DNA of 23,123 bases, taken from positions 1 to 23,123 of IMG/VR virus record IMGVR_UViG_3300023082_000039. The stretch is one strand, 5' to 3'. This document shows, in pieces, positions 1 to 9,035 of this stretch; the stretch's first letter is position 1, and every line of letters begins with the position of its first letter. This stretch comes from a virus. The position numbers were made by a program, and so were the translations under genes. The notes below the pieces were generated by a model that saw only the letters and a list, made by a program, of their open reading frames with translations, was not told the origin of the DNA and did not search any database.

Positions 1-3000
1 AAGGTCTCCTATCACACCAGCACCAGCACCCATCATAGTCTCAGCCCAAGTTTTGTCTTCATTCATGAGATCGTACAGAGTTGGCATACCACTAGGACCA
101 TAGCCCGAGAAGTCTACCTCTGCACCAGTCATGGATTCAACACCCTGAGCAATCAGACCATCCATTACAGCATCTGCAATAGGGTACTCAGCAAGATCGA
201 TACCAGCCTCAGCCAACCAGTCCCGAACCATGTCCTTTACAGGGAACACTGGCAATGCAGCAGAGACAGCGTTACCAGCGCCATAGAGAGCCGACATGGT
301 ACCAAGGAAGCGGATCTTCTCAGCCTGAGTAAGTTTTTTACCTGAACCAAGACCACCATCCCAGAGCTGCTCTGCAACCCGCATATGGTAGCTCATGAAC
401 TGAGTAGCAACTGATGCCCACCCCTTTTGCCATTGGCTATTGGAGTCTCGTGTCATGTTCTGGGTAAAGGTCTTAGCTCTTGCCAAGATAGCACCCTCAC
501 CAAACCGATCAGGGATCTTACCGGGATTAAGCTTAGTCCACTCATCGTAGGCAGTAGCCCATGCAACTACACGAGCATTAAGTTCACCCTGCTTGAAAAA
601 CTCTCTGTGAGTCCCTACAGCCTGACCAATTGGACTCTCCTTGATCTTACCAGCAAACTGTTGACCGGGGGACTTCAAGGACATATTATCCAAGTAGCTC
701 AAGTCACCACCTACGTTGGCAAACCCAGACTGCTTCATGGTCTTCACCATGTTCATCCAGTTGTTCTTTTCCCAACCCATGACCTTACCAAACTTATTGT
801 AAAGTCCACGGACAACATCATCACTACCAGAGTGAAGTGCCAACCAAGTTGGAACCCATGCCCTACCACCTGCCAGACCCGAACGAGGACTGATCGCAAC
901 AGTAGAAGCGATGGCAGAGCTCTGGAGAAACAATTGCTTCACATTCCAGAAGCCAAGCTTAAGATCAGAGGTAGTCTTACGAATGAACGTCTGAACGTCA
1001 TTAGCAGTTGCCCAGTTGTTGTCGACAAAGCTACGAGCTGACTCACCACTCTTATCAAAGATCTTGTTAAGGACCTTATCCTTGAGTACGTTACGACCAG
1101 CATCCAGAGCATCGATCTGGCCAAACAGAGAGGTCATAGACACACGAGCTGCCTCAGCCTTATCAATACCGATTCCTGATTTGTAAGGAGGGTTATTGAT
1201 GTAGTACCTTGGGTTGGCTCTCAGAGTTTCAGGATGAACATCCAGCAAGTGACCAAACTCTTGTATCCAGTCATTAGTGGATTTGATTGCATAGTCTTCC
1301 ATCACTCGGACATTGATCATGTTGCGAGTAGCAGAGGCTAGTGCATCCATAGGACTTAGGACAGACTCCCATTCCTGCTTGAAGACAGAACTCTTGTCAG
1401 TCGTATAGACATCCAAGAGAGAGTCACTTCGTTCCTGAGTAAACTTAGCAGAGGTATCCTGCAACAAGTTCCGTTCAGAACTCTGGTAGTCGTAGAAGTC
1501 CTTGCCGTAGATGGACTCATATTTCATTACCTCAGAAGATCGTTGACCCTTTGCAGTAAAGACAATAGGAGTATCCAGATCGATCTGCTTGAGCTTGACC
1601 TTCTTGATGAACTCATCATACGAGAATGGCATATTCTCATCGATCCACTTGGCAGCACCCGGATCTTTGTTCTTAACCTTGATACGAGCTTCGTCCATCA
1701 GCTTGGCAATTTCACGGGCCTGAGCTTCAGTAGGAACAGAAGCAAGATTGGTATCACCCTTAAGTACCTTAGCACCCTCTAGGTCTTCTACCTGCCCCTG
1801 TCGAATGAAGAAGTCATACTTCTGTTCCAAGTGACCACCCTCGATATGACCGAGAGTCTTCATCTTGATACTATTCCGTTTGAAGTCTTTAGTCAGAGTG
1901 TAGGTTGGACTATCTGCATGTTGGATGATCTTATAACCATCTGCCAGCAGCTTCTCTACAAGTTCCCTACGATCCTGCCACTTAGCCATAAGGTTAGGGA
2001 AGTTGAACTTCTCTTCACCATTCTGGATGACCTTGACACGGAAGGGCTCTTTCTGATCCAATGGCAGTCGATCAACTACCTTACCAGTAATGCTCTGGAC
2101 TTCATTAGTCTGAGTCTCTTTGTTGAGTACCTTCATATCGAAGTTCTCAAGACCCTTGGCTGTCATACGCTTTACTTTATCAGCATCACGAACGATGTAG
2201 TCAAGATCACCCATCTGCACATAACGGAAGTAAGCTTCGTACTGATCCTCTGAAGGAACCTTGCTAAACTTCTGATGGAACGCAGTCTCAAACTCAGAGG
2301 CGCTAGTGAAGTTCTTCTTCTGTACACGGGTCTGACGGAACATAGTGTCCATCTCTTTGTACCACTCAGAAGATTTACCACGGAATGGCTTAGTTACATC
2401 ATCGACAATATGAGCCAAGTACTCTGTCGTACCAACTACCTGACCACGGCTCTTGACATTCGATTGAGACAACAGGTAATCTGGACTACGGAGAGACCGA
2501 GCAAACTTGTTGTTGAATGTATCAGGAGAAGCAATAGTAGTGTCTACTTCAAGACTACGGAAGTTACCAGTGTCAGTGATTGGCTTCTGGACTTCAATGT
2601 AGTAGCCCCCAAGCTGGTCCTGTTTAACAGCATAGTCATCAGTCTTCAGTCCAATGTATTTATCTGCATAGTTCTTGGCAGTTGCTTCATACTTAAAGAG
2701 CTGACCATCCTGACGACCAAACCGAACAGACATCATAGGTGTGTTAGTGATACGATCAGCTTCCGCAGGGATCACAGTGTAATCAATAATCTTGTGTGCA
2801 TTGCTTGGGAACATATCTGTGACACGCTCATAAGCCTCTGTAGCAGCCTTAGCTACTTGAGTGGGCTCTAGTCGGTCAGTGAGAGAACCCTCCTGTAGGA
2901 CCTTCAGTACGTCATCAGCACCATCTGTAATGGCAACCTCTAGCCTAGCCTGAGCTTCAGCATTGAGGAACTTAGAGCCATTGGTCAGGAACTGCTTAGG

Positions 3001-4113
3001 TGCAAAGAGACTAGGCAGTCTATCAGCTACTTCATCAATACGCTTCAGAGTAGTTAGACCAGTGAAGTCACCAGACATGATGTTCTTAGAGACGTTAGCA
3101 ATTGCAGAGACCTTATTTAGTCCAGCAGCCGCAGCGATCTGTCCAATGTTGCGGGGATTGGTTACAATCTGTTTCCCTACGATAGACATACCCTTAGCGA
3201 CCTTCACAGCCCCACCCAGAGGCACGGCACTAGCGACATCAGCTACAGTACCGAAGTTACCCCAAGCCTTGTCATTGGAGCTGTATGAGGCAACGTCACT
3301 GGCAAAGGTCATAGCCTCTACCATATTGTCTCCACCTAGGTCATCAATTATCTTGTTAAGGGTAGACTTAAATTCTTCTGGTGGTAGTGAATAAAGCTGA
3401 CTAATCTGTTCTTCACGATTTGAACCAGCCAACAGAGAAGCTGTAGGAGTTTCAATACGCTCACGACCCTTAAGAGTAGTATACCCGGGGATCATAGACT
3501 TAGCCATGTCAACACCCCAAGAACCCCAAGAGGTATCATCGTACTTCGTCTTGGTGGACTCTAGGATATCCTGTGCAATCTGACTACGCTGCATGGGAGC
3601 CTGAGCTCGATCCAGTACATCCATTGTACCTTCTGGGTCTTCAGACATTGCATCATGCAGAACATGATTGTCTTCCTGTGCAGTCAGGATATTGGTATAG
3701 AGGTCTGCATACTTCTTTTCAAGGATGGTATCGATGTTAGCAGAGTAAAGTTCATCCTTAGACAGGTTCTCTACAAGCGCCAAGTCATCCATATTAACTG
3801 GCTGAGCAGGGTCACGACTAGAGGCAATACCTCTGATGATCTCATTGCGCTGAGCCAAAACATTGGTGTCTTCTCGGGACTTGATGAGTTGATCCCATTT
3901 CTGTTGATACCCACCAGAGATATCTGCAGTCAATGTATCAGTCCCCGGAGAGGCATCTCCTAGAACCAGAGCCAACTTATCAGCCTTCTCCTGAGCGTAC
4001 TCAGGGCTATAGGTAGTGGTTGGAGCTTCAGGGAAGAGAGTCATACCTGAGACAGCTTGGCTGTTTACTACAGGACCTTCGTTCTCTGCGGGTTCTAGGA
4101 TTAGACCTACCAT
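1..4113 (-). CDS. Very large internal virion protein, C-terminus beyond the window
   Basis: Open frame of at least 1371 codons with no stop before the left edge, so the C-terminus is missing. The ATG at 4113 has an AAGGA Shine-Dalgarno about 8 nt upstream and follows the gp14-like gene by 19 bp. The protein starts MVGLILEPAENEGP and is mostly polar and helix-like, rich in Lys, Asp, Glu and Gln. A less polar stretch near residues 1265-1290 (FLGTMSALYGAGNAV) might be membrane-active. Its size, and its place as the last gene after a gp14-like protein, fit a podoviral ejection protein of the T7 gp16 kind, which leaves the capsid and helps DNA cross the envelope. I see no lytic transglycosylase motif in the N-terminal region where T7 gp16 carries one. 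The frame is certain; the role is inferred from size and position. Confidence 0.85.
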   Translation of the reverse strand, partial: MVGLILEPAENEGPVVNSQAVSGMTLFPEAPTTTYSPEYAQEKADKLALVLGDASPGTDTLTADISGGYQQKWDQLIKSREDTNVLAQRNEIIRGIASSRDPAQPVNMDDLALVENLSKDELYSANIDTILEKKYADLYTNILTAQEDNHVLHDAMSEDPEGTMDVLDRAQAPMQRSQIAQDILESTKTKYDDTSWGSWGVDMAKSMIPGYTTLKGRERIETPTASLLAGSNREEQISQLYSLPPEEFKSTLNKIIDDLGGDNMVEAMTFASDVASYSSNDKAWGNFGTVADVASAVPLGGAVKVAKGMSIVGKQIVTNPRNIGQIAAAAGLNKVSAIANVSKNIMSGDFTGLTTLKRIDEVADRLPSLFAPKQFLTNGSKFLNAEAQARLEVAITDGADDVLKVLQEGSLTDRLEPTQVAKAATEAYERVTDMFPSNAHKIIDYTVIPAEADRITNTPMMSVRFGRQDGQLFKYEATAKNYADKYIGLKTDDYAVKQDQLGGYYIEVQKPITDTGNFRSLEVDTTIASPDTFNNKFARSLRSPDYLLSQSNVKSRGQVVGTTEYLAHIVDDVTKPFRGKSSEWYKEMDTMFRQTRVQKKNFTSASEFETAFHQKFSKVPSEDQYEAYFRYVQMGDLDYIVRDADKVKRMTAKGLENFDMKVLNKETQTNEVQSITGKVVDRLPLDQKEPFRVKVIQNGEEKFNFPNLMAKWQDRRELVEKLLADGYKIIQHADSPTYTLTKDFKRNSIKMKTLGHIEGGHLEQKYDFFIRQGQVEDLEGAKVLKGDTNLASVPTEAQAREIAKLMDEARIKVKNKDPGAAKWIDENMPFSYDEFIKKVKLKQIDLDTPIVFTAKGQRSSEVMKYESIYGKDFYDYQSSERNLLQDTSAKFTQERSDSLLDVYTTDKSSVFKQEWESVLSPMDALASATRNMINVRVMEDYAIKSTNDWIQEFGHLLDVHPETLRANPRYYINNPPYKSGIGIDKAEAARVSMTSLFGQIDALDAGRNVLKDKVLNKIFDKSGESARSFVDNNWATANDVQTFIRKTTSDLKLGFWNVKQLFLQSSAIASTVAISPRSGLAGGRAWVPTWLALHSGSDDVVRGLYNKFGKVMGWEKNNWMNMVKTMKQSGFANVGGDLSYLDNMSLKSPGQQFAGKIKESPIGQAVGTHREFFKQGELNARVVAWATAYDEWTKLNPGKIPDRFGEGAILARAKTFTQNMTRDSNSQWQKGWASVATQFMSYHMRVAEQLWDGGLGSGKKLTQAEKIRFLGTMSALYGAGNAVSAALPVFPVKDMVRDWLAEAGIDLAEYPIADAVMDGLIAQGVESMTGAEVDFSGYGPSGMPTLYDLMNEDKTWAETMMGAGAGVIGDL

Positions 4114-4132
4114 TTTATTTCCTTAACGTTGA

Positions 4133-4687
4133 TTAACCAAATGCATATGCACCGAGACGGCCAATAGCTTCTTGATTCTTTACGAGAGCACCACCAAGCG
4201 AGGATACACCCCCACCAGTAGATGCTGTAGTCTGCCCAGCAGCGATCTGACGATTGGCAGCAAACATCCCTCTGCCAAGCTCTTGATTCTGGGCAGAACC
4301 GACGAGGGCACCACCAGCTTGACCTTGGATCTGTCCGACGCCACCCTGTAGACCTGAGCCTGCAGAAGCACCCTGACTGTTGGCATTAGTCAAAGCTTCA
4401 CTTCGAGCAAGGACAGCCTGACGTACAATCTGTCGTCTCTGCCTATTGCCTTCCATTTCTGACTGAGCCTCTCGTAGTCGTTCTGCCCTCTCGGCACCAG
4501 CAGCAGCTTCCTTCTGTCCAGAATATTGCATGACACCACCAGCAATGGTAGCTGCAGTACCAACTGCACCAGCGATACCCCCGACACCAGTAGCAGCACC
4601 AGTTGCAACTGCGCCAGCCCCAGCGGCGGCTGTACCCGTAGCTGCAGTACCTGCGAGAGCAGCAGCGATAGCACTAAATATTGCCAT
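4133..4687 (-). CDS. Small internal virion protein, T7 gp14-like
   Basis: 184 aa. Residues 1-52 are almost entirely Ala, Gly, Thr and Val with no charge (MAIFSAIAAALAGTAATG onward), a hydrophobic segment able to enter or span a membrane. A charged helical stretch follows (about 58-95, EKxxA- and RQRRQ-type residues), then a Gly/Gln/Ala-rich low-complexity tail. A hydrophobic Ala/Gly head plus a helical Gln-rich body is usual for podoviral internal virion protein B (T7 gp14), which forms the outer-membrane part of the ejection channel. The start codon overlaps the stop of the upstream GNAT gene (TAATG), suggesting translational coupling. The next gene downstream is the giant internal protein, matching the gp14 to gp16 order of T7. 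Assignment by composition and position. Confidence 0.75.
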   Translation of the reverse strand: MAIFSAIAAALAGTAATGTAAAGAGAVATGAATGVGGIAGAVGTAATIAGGVMQYSGQKEAAAGAERAERLREAQSEMEGNRQRRQIVRQAVLARSEALTNANSQGASAGSGLQGGVGQIQGQAGGALVGSAQNQELGRGMFAANRQIAAGQTTASTGGGVSSLGGALVKNQEAIGRLGAYAFG

Positions 4688-5133
4688 TATAACTCCTTAA
4701 TGTAGCTGCACTCTGCAGGTCTATAACCATTTTTAGTATAAAATTTATGAAGATCTGTTGAATCATTTAGCATAGCCATTTGTACGATAGTTGCACCAAT
4801 CCTAACAGCCCAGTCTTCATAGGCTTTAAATAGGAGCAGAGAGTCCCTTGTACTACGATAACTCTCATCAACCCACCAAGCTAGCTCAGAGGCTACCTTA
4901 CGGGTAGAGAAGGGTGTAGGACTAGCGTGACCTAGGATCATGCCGTAGGGGCTCTCTGCGGCAGCGAGGATGATGATTAAATCAGTCTTGTCCCCCTGCA
5001 GGTATTTATCGAAGATTCCTCTGCAACTGACCTCACTGAAGTCAAGTACATTGTATGGGGAAGCCTCATAGAAGCTACGGGCCATACGGAAGACTTCTGG
5101 CCAGTCTTGTTCAGTTGCAAGTCTCAGGGTCAT
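4687..5133 (-). CDS. GNAT-fold protein in the T7 gp13 position (phage acetyltransferase family)
   Basis: 148 aa. The layout is that of a GNAT N-acetyltransferase: N-terminal RLATEQDWPEVFRMARSFYE, a central beta-strand region ending ELAWWVDESYRS, a helix (LLLFKAYEDWAVRIGA), then a strand and the C-terminal FYTKNGYRP that marks GNAT motif B. The acetyl-CoA pyrophosphate loop, normally Q/R-x-x-G-x-G/A, reads R93-S-T-R-D-S98 and lacks both small residues, so activity is doubtful. The gene sits between the tail-nozzle-like and gp14-like genes, exactly where T7 has gp13; gp13-type proteins in related phages are often annotated as acetyltransferases. It starts by ATGA overlap with the upstream gene and ends by TAATG overlap with the next. 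A minor virion or assembly role is as likely as catalysis. Confidence 0.75.
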   Translation of the reverse strand: MTLRLATEQDWPEVFRMARSFYEASPYNVLDFSEVSCRGIFDKYLQGDKTDLIIILAAAESPYGMILGHASPTPFSTRKVASELAWWVDESYRSTRDSLLLFKAYEDWAVRIGATIVQMAMLNDSTDLHKFYTKNGYRPAECSYIKEL

Positions 5134-7160
5134 GGCAGTCCATTAGCTGTTTCAAATCCGGACCAGCCTACAATAGAGAAAGGTTTACCAGATTCACCAA
5201 AGAATTTGAATTGAAGACTATAGCCAGTGCCACGCATCTTCAGTCGAGACCTTTGGTAGTTCCTGTAGACCCCGTGTCTGTACACTTGCTGAGGATTAGA
5301 GAACCTAGCAGACTGTTCATCGAAGGTATAATCCCAAAGACCCTGCACATAACAAGACCCATCAGCAACTTCCTCTGTCACAATAGACAAATAGTTAGTT
5401 TGGAAGTTCTTAAGAATATCCCCACGAATACGGTATCCAGTAATGAAAAACTGTTCGTAAGGAACTGTGCCCCAGTCAAGATAATTAGTCCCAATCATCT
5501 CAGCCCATGACATTGAAACCCCGTCAACAGCCAAGAACTTAAATACCTTGGGTCCATTGTTTCTTACAGCGACAACACCAGAGATTTGAATGGATGTATT
5601 TGGTATGCTCAGAGGATAGAAGGTTCCGGTAACAGCATCAAGAACAAGTATGTTAGTGTACTTGGAGACACCATCTTCTGGCATGATATTGTAGATCCAG
5701 TAAACAAGACCTAGCTGGTCATTAAAAACACCCTTAGCCGTAGTTTTAGAGTACTGTGGAATTGCATCATAGAAAGACTGGATACTCGTCTGAGTAAGAT
5801 TACTGACTTCTGATGTTAGACCAACTTCAGACTTCTTCAAAGCAAAGATACCTTCGTAGTTCCACCAAACAGGTAGCCCACCGATGTCAACAATACTAGT
5901 CTTTGACAGAGCAGGGAAACTTGAGATCTTAGAGACAGTATAATCAGTTGCCCTGAAAGATGCATTATCAGAACCAGAGATAGACCAGACACCATTAGTA
6001 GCAAACACGAACAAAGACTGTCCAATTACTCTCATATCAAGGACAGTGTTGATGTCTTGGATCTTAATTGTACCACCATCAGATGGCAACAGATCAAAAC
6101 TATCTTTAGCTGTAGGGTCATTCGCTTGGTAGCATTTACCTAGCTGACTATCATCTTCAATGATCTGTGTAAAGTAGATGGTGTTAGAATAGCCCGTAGA
6201 GCCTACACCAGCGTAGAAAGCTCGTCCAGCGAAGAATGATACCACAGAAGGCTGAAAGCCACCAGAGGTCGTCTCTGGGACACCTACGATGCCACTGAGT
6301 GCAGCCCTGTTAGTACTGAATGCATTTAGGATGTAGTGACCACGAGCAGCAGGAGTATTACCTAGATAACCATTCCTAGAGAGGTATGTGCCATCTGGAT
6401 CAAACTTATCTGCGCCGACGGTGTCACCCTCAGTATCAGTAAGGGTATAGAACCACCAGAAGTCTACGTTACTCGGGTAAAACCCCAGTTCGTTAAACCA
6501 GTACACCATCGCATTAGTTGGAGTAGTCGGAGTAAAGACTGTAGGGTACCAACCTTGATTAAAGAGGTTGTAATTGTGGACTACTGATAAGGTAACGGGA
6601 CGCTCATCAACCTGCAGACCATCATCCAGTGTCTCGAAATCTCGAATGGTAATGTCAATAGTATGAACTACCATTGCATTGGTCACAGAATCATATTCAA
6701 TATAAATAGTCTGGCAACAAGGGTGAGCAACAAAGAGGTAGCCCTTGCCCGAAGAGAAGCTACAAAGATTTGCTTTTACATCTGCGTTAGTGAAGGGTGT
6801 AATTTTATATGCCAGAAGATCAACAGATGAAACCAGCAGTGCAGAAGATAGTGATGTACCAGAATTAGCTTCAAAGAAACTGAGGGCATTACCAAATTGG
6901 ACTACTACAAAATCTTTAGAGTCATTCTCCGAGACTGTCTCCCAAAGAAACTCATTACGAACCCCATCAGAGGGGAGTGACTTGGGAACAGCATCAACTT
7001 CGTAGGAGAACGACTTTCGACTTAGAGCCTTGCCTCTGCGGTCATAGACAACATTCGAGGAACTAGTGACGCTGTTCTCTGGACTATTGACACCTGTTAC
7101 TTCGGTGATGAGTCCCTTCGAAAAGTTATTCTCTACAGTGACACTAGCAGCTCTTGGCAT
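5130..7160 (-). CDS. Tail nozzle / tail tubular protein B-like (T7 gp12 position)
   Basis: 676 aa. The N-terminus (NNFSKGLITEVTGVNSPEN, then SSNVVYDRRGKALSRKSF) is typical of podoviral tail-tube or stabilisation proteins, which open with a 'GLITE..G.N.PEN....NVVYDRRG' stretch. The rest is rich in aromatic residues, Ser, Thr and Gly with short beta strands, as expected of the beta-propeller nozzle of T7 gp12 (794 aa) and its shorter relatives. The C-terminus (SIVGWSGFETANGLP) is polar. It lies 3 bp after the 84-aa gene and has an AGAGGA Shine-Dalgarno. Its stop overlaps the GNAT start (ATGA). It would form the distal tube of the short tail, beneath the adaptor encoded two genes upstream. Family assignment is from the N-terminal pattern, size and position. 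Confidence 0.75.
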   Translation of the reverse strand: MPRAASVTVENNFSKGLITEVTGVNSPENSVTSSSNVVYDRRGKALSRKSFSYEVDAVPKSLPSDGVRNEFLWETVSENDSKDFVVVQFGNALSFFEANSGTSLSSALLVSSVDLLAYKITPFTNADVKANLCSFSSGKGYLFVAHPCCQTIYIEYDSVTNAMVVHTIDITIRDFETLDDGLQVDERPVTLSVVHNYNLFNQGWYPTVFTPTTPTNAMVYWFNELGFYPSNVDFWWFYTLTDTEGDTVGADKFDPDGTYLSRNGYLGNTPAARGHYILNAFSTNRAALSGIVGVPETTSGGFQPSVVSFFAGRAFYAGVGSTGYSNTIYFTQIIEDDSQLGKCYQANDPTAKDSFDLLPSDGGTIKIQDINTVLDMRVIGQSLFVFATNGVWSISGSDNASFRATDYTVSKISSFPALSKTSIVDIGGLPVWWNYEGIFALKKSEVGLTSEVSNLTQTSIQSFYDAIPQYSKTTAKGVFNDQLGLVYWIYNIMPEDGVSKYTNILVLDAVTGTFYPLSIPNTSIQISGVVAVRNNGPKVFKFLAVDGVSMSWAEMIGTNYLDWGTVPYEQFFITGYRIRGDILKNFQTNYLSIVTEEVADGSCYVQGLWDYTFDEQSARFSNPQQVYRHGVYRNYQRSRLKMRGTGYSLQFKFFGESGKPFSIVGWSGFETANGLP

Positions 7161-7163
7161 TGA

Positions 7164-7418
7164 TTAGTCCTCTGTGACCTTTGGTTTCTTGTAGTTGATC
7201 TGACGATTAGGTGCCTGATCTACATAATTCTTAATGGCAATGAATGCCTGTCGATGTCCTGTAAATCTACCTCGAAGGGCTACAGGGACAATACCGGAAT
7301 CTACTTCGATATGCCAAAGGCCAGACCCCTCTCGTTCCATCACAATCTTGAACTTGGAATTACCCATGTCCACTACTCGGAGACCCTCAGAACTTTCTAC
7401 ATATTGTTCGATATTCAA
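7164..7418 (-). CDS. Small protein of unknown function in the tail module
   Basis: 84 aa, starts MNIEQYVESSEGLRVVDMGN. Alternating short hydrophobic and charged strands (FKIVMEREGSGLWHIEVDSG, then VALRGRFTGHRQAFIAIKNY) suggest a small mixed alpha/beta fold, followed by a basic tail (NYKKPKVTED). There is no signal peptide and no membrane segment. The start overlaps the stop of the adaptor-like gene (ATGA), and the stop lies 3 bp before the nozzle-like gene, so the three are probably translated together. I do not recognise the family; conserved position between two tail components suggests a minor virion or assembly protein. Confidence 0.7.
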   Translation of the reverse strand: MNIEQYVESSEGLRVVDMGNSKFKIVMEREGSGLWHIEVDSGIVPVALRGRFTGHRQAFIAIKNYVDQAPNRQINYKKPKVTED

Positions 7419-8188
7419 CGGCCATATCCTTTTCTACTGTTACGTCGCTTCTCCAGAGGAGTGCGATTGTCTGTATTGTCTTGAGTCTTGTACCCAAGGA
7501 TGCGATGCTTACGTTCTTTACGTTCAGCCTTCTCATTGGCAGTCTGCTTGATCTCTACGAATGCCTGAGCCTTAGCGGCATTCAAAAGCAACTGAAACTG
7601 ACGAGCATCAATTTGAGGTACATAGGTATCACTCATAACGAATGTAGGAACCAAAGCACCAATACCATAGGTTCTAGCAGAGGTAAGTGTAGTCTCTACA
7701 GAAGAATCGTAGGAATCAAAAATAATAGTGTGATCATCAGGGCTAGTCCAATAACTAGGATGATTGTCATTTCTGTATTTGATATTGAAGTCACCACCTG
7801 CCATTGTGACTACCTGAGTGTCAACCCAGTTTTCACCGTAACTGTCAAGTCCATTCATGTAATCGAAGAACTGAGTCACAGGCATATAATCTAGGTCACG
7901 GAAGTTTGTATCTGTAACAGTGTCACCTACGTTGTACTTAAGGTGTTTGATATTTGATACAGTTGCAGGAAGATACATGACACATGGCTTGGTATTGTCA
8001 GTTGATGCATCTAGGTGGAATAGACCCTCGGATTCCTTAGGTTCTAGCTCAGTGATGATCTCGTAATAGCATTCTTTAATAATATTGGCTACCGCAAGAC
8101 TTTCTGCAGTATCTGCAAAGGAATTGACTTCATCCCCATCGAGAGCTTCTAGAATACGCTGAGTAAGTTCAATTAGTGTGTAACGCAT
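7415..8188 (-). CDS. Head-tail adaptor-like protein (tail tubular protein A position)
   Basis: 257 aa. It opens MRYTLIELTQRILEALDGDE, then helical segments (AVANIIKECYYEIITELEPKE) and a beta-rich middle, and ends in a basic helix (EKAERKERKHRILGYKTQDN). An N-terminal helical bundle with an inserted beta region fits the ring-forming adaptors (T7 gp11 / P22 gp4 class) that join portal to nozzle; T7 gp11 is 196 aa. The pattern YLPATVSNIKHLKYNVGD, followed by a 'Y...' substrate-like loop, is common in podoviral tail tubular proteins. The start has a strong GGGAGGT Shine-Dalgarno in the 10-bp gap after the membrane/coiled-coil gene. It sits two genes before the nozzle-like protein, in the usual A-before-B order. 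Reasonable but motif-poor call. Confidence 0.65.
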   Translation of the reverse strand: MRYTLIELTQRILEALDGDEVNSFADTAESLAVANIIKECYYEIITELEPKESEGLFHLDASTDNTKPCVMYLPATVSNIKHLKYNVGDTVTDTNFRDLDYMPVTQFFDYMNGLDSYGENWVDTQVVTMAGGDFNIKYRNDNHPSYWTSPDDHTIIFDSYDSSVETTLTSARTYGIGALVPTFVMSDTYVPQIDARQFQLLLNAAKAQAFVEIKQTANEKAERKERKHRILGYKTQDNTDNRTPLEKRRNSRKGYGR

Positions 8189-8198
8189 GTTACCTCCC

Positions 8199-8675
8199 TC
8201 ATTTAGTCACCTTAGCTTCGATCCTTTTCAAGAGTTCCTGAATGACCTGAAGGCTAGTGGACTGACTATTTACAGTAGTCTGAACTTCCTTGAGGGCCTG
8301 CTGAATGTTAGAGACATTAGTATCTGTAGCAGCTTGCTTGTAACCTAGTTCATCAACCTTGCGCTGAGCACTTTCAAGTCCATTTAATCGTTCATTTGTT
8401 CGAGCAGCTTCCCCAGATATGGCGACATTTCTGTCTTTGTGGAGATCCTGATGTTCTTCCCATCGTTTGAGGGAAGAGGTATTATTCACATCGACCTTAT
8501 CGGATAGTCTGTCTACGCGGGCTTCAACCCTAGCAGTAGCAGTCGCAGATGCCTGATCCCTTACGGCCCAGTAGTACCCACCACCACCAATAGCTATGAT
8601 CAGAAGAATAGTGTTAGCATTAACACCAAATTGCTTTATCCAATCTTGGATACCCGAGGAGACAATAGTAGTCAT
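8199..8675 (-). CDS. Membrane-anchored coiled-coil protein of the lysis cassette, possible holin
   Basis: 158 aa. One clear transmembrane segment near residues 20-37 (ANTILLIIAIGGGGYYWAV) follows a short amphipathic N-terminus. The remaining 120 residues form a long hydrophilic coiled coil (repeating LS.KVD, LNGLESAQRKVDELG, LQVIQELLKRIEAKV). Translation is coupled to the o-spanin gene by ATGA. It is the only single-TM protein of suitable type next to the endolysin and spanins, so a holin-related or lysis-timing role is possible. Canonical holins are smaller and lack such a long coiled coil, so an envelope-anchored structural role is an alternative. No family recognised with certainty. Confidence 0.65.
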   Translation of the reverse strand: MTTIVSSGIQDWIKQFGVNANTILLIIAIGGGGYYWAVRDQASATATARVEARVDRLSDKVDVNNTSSLKRWEEHQDLHKDRNVAISGEAARTNERLNGLESAQRKVDELGYKQAATDTNVSNIQQALKEVQTTVNSQSTSLQVIQELLKRIEAKVTK

Positions 8676-8863
8676 TTACATATACTCGCATAAATTTTGT
8701 TATTCTCTACGATCTGTTCTTTAGTTCCTTTTGTTAGGACATCAGAGCGAGAGGGATTAATTGATCGACCTAGGTCACAATAGTTTCCAGAACTAGTCGC
8801 GCATCCACTTATTAAGCTCAGCATCAAGACTGGCATCATCCATCTTAGACACATCATTGCCAA
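8672..8863 (-). CDS. Outer-membrane spanin lipoprotein (Rz1-like)
   Basis: 63 aa. A signal sequence with basic residue R7 and hydrophobic core (PVLMLSLIS) ends in a lipobox L-I-S-G-C21, so the predicted mature lipoprotein is 43 aa with an N-terminal lipidated Cys. The first 71 bp overlap the 3' part of the inner-membrane spanin gene in another frame, the classic nested Rz/Rz1 layout. The mature part is short and polar with two further Cys. Its partner is the i-spanin encoded by the overlapping gene; together they fuse inner and outer membranes in the last step of lysis. The stop overlaps the start of the following gene (ATGA). Confidence 0.85.
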   Translation of the reverse strand: MAMMCLRWMMPVLMLSLISGCATSSGNYCDLGRSINPSRSDVLTKGTKEQIVENNKIYASICK

Positions 8864-9035
8864 TCTCCTTTGCTTTCTTGATGTTTTCTAGTCTTACTTT
8901 ATTTTCGGCAGCGGATGCACTAGCACGCTGGTCTGATTTACCCTTAAGGTAGATACCAGCAACCAACGCCAGTGAAGCCCCAACTGCAACAATATATCCA
9001 TAGAACTTACTCCAAAGTGCTGTAAGGAAGATCAT
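8793..9035 (-). CDS. Inner-membrane spanin (Rz-like)
   Basis: 80 aa, type II membrane protein. Residues 11-30 (FYGYIVAVGASLALVAGIYL) are a transmembrane segment, followed by a periplasmic charged helix (KGKSDQRASASAAENKVRLE onward) likely to form the spanin coiled coil. It is short for an Rz protein (lambda Rz is 153 aa). The start overlaps the endolysin stop (ATGA), and the o-spanin starts inside its 3' part in another frame. Endolysin, i-spanin and o-spanin form a compact lysis set. Confidence 0.85.
   Translation of the reverse strand: MIFLTALWSKFYGYIVAVGASLALVAGIYLKGKSDQRASASAAENKVRLENIKKAKEIGNDVSKMDDASLDAELNKWMRD

Noticed and set aside
427-3963. Several plus-strand frames opposite the giant internal virion protein
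   Set aside because: They mirror a continuous 1371-codon minus-strand frame; they lack Shine-Dalgarno motifs and have irregular, non-protein-like composition.
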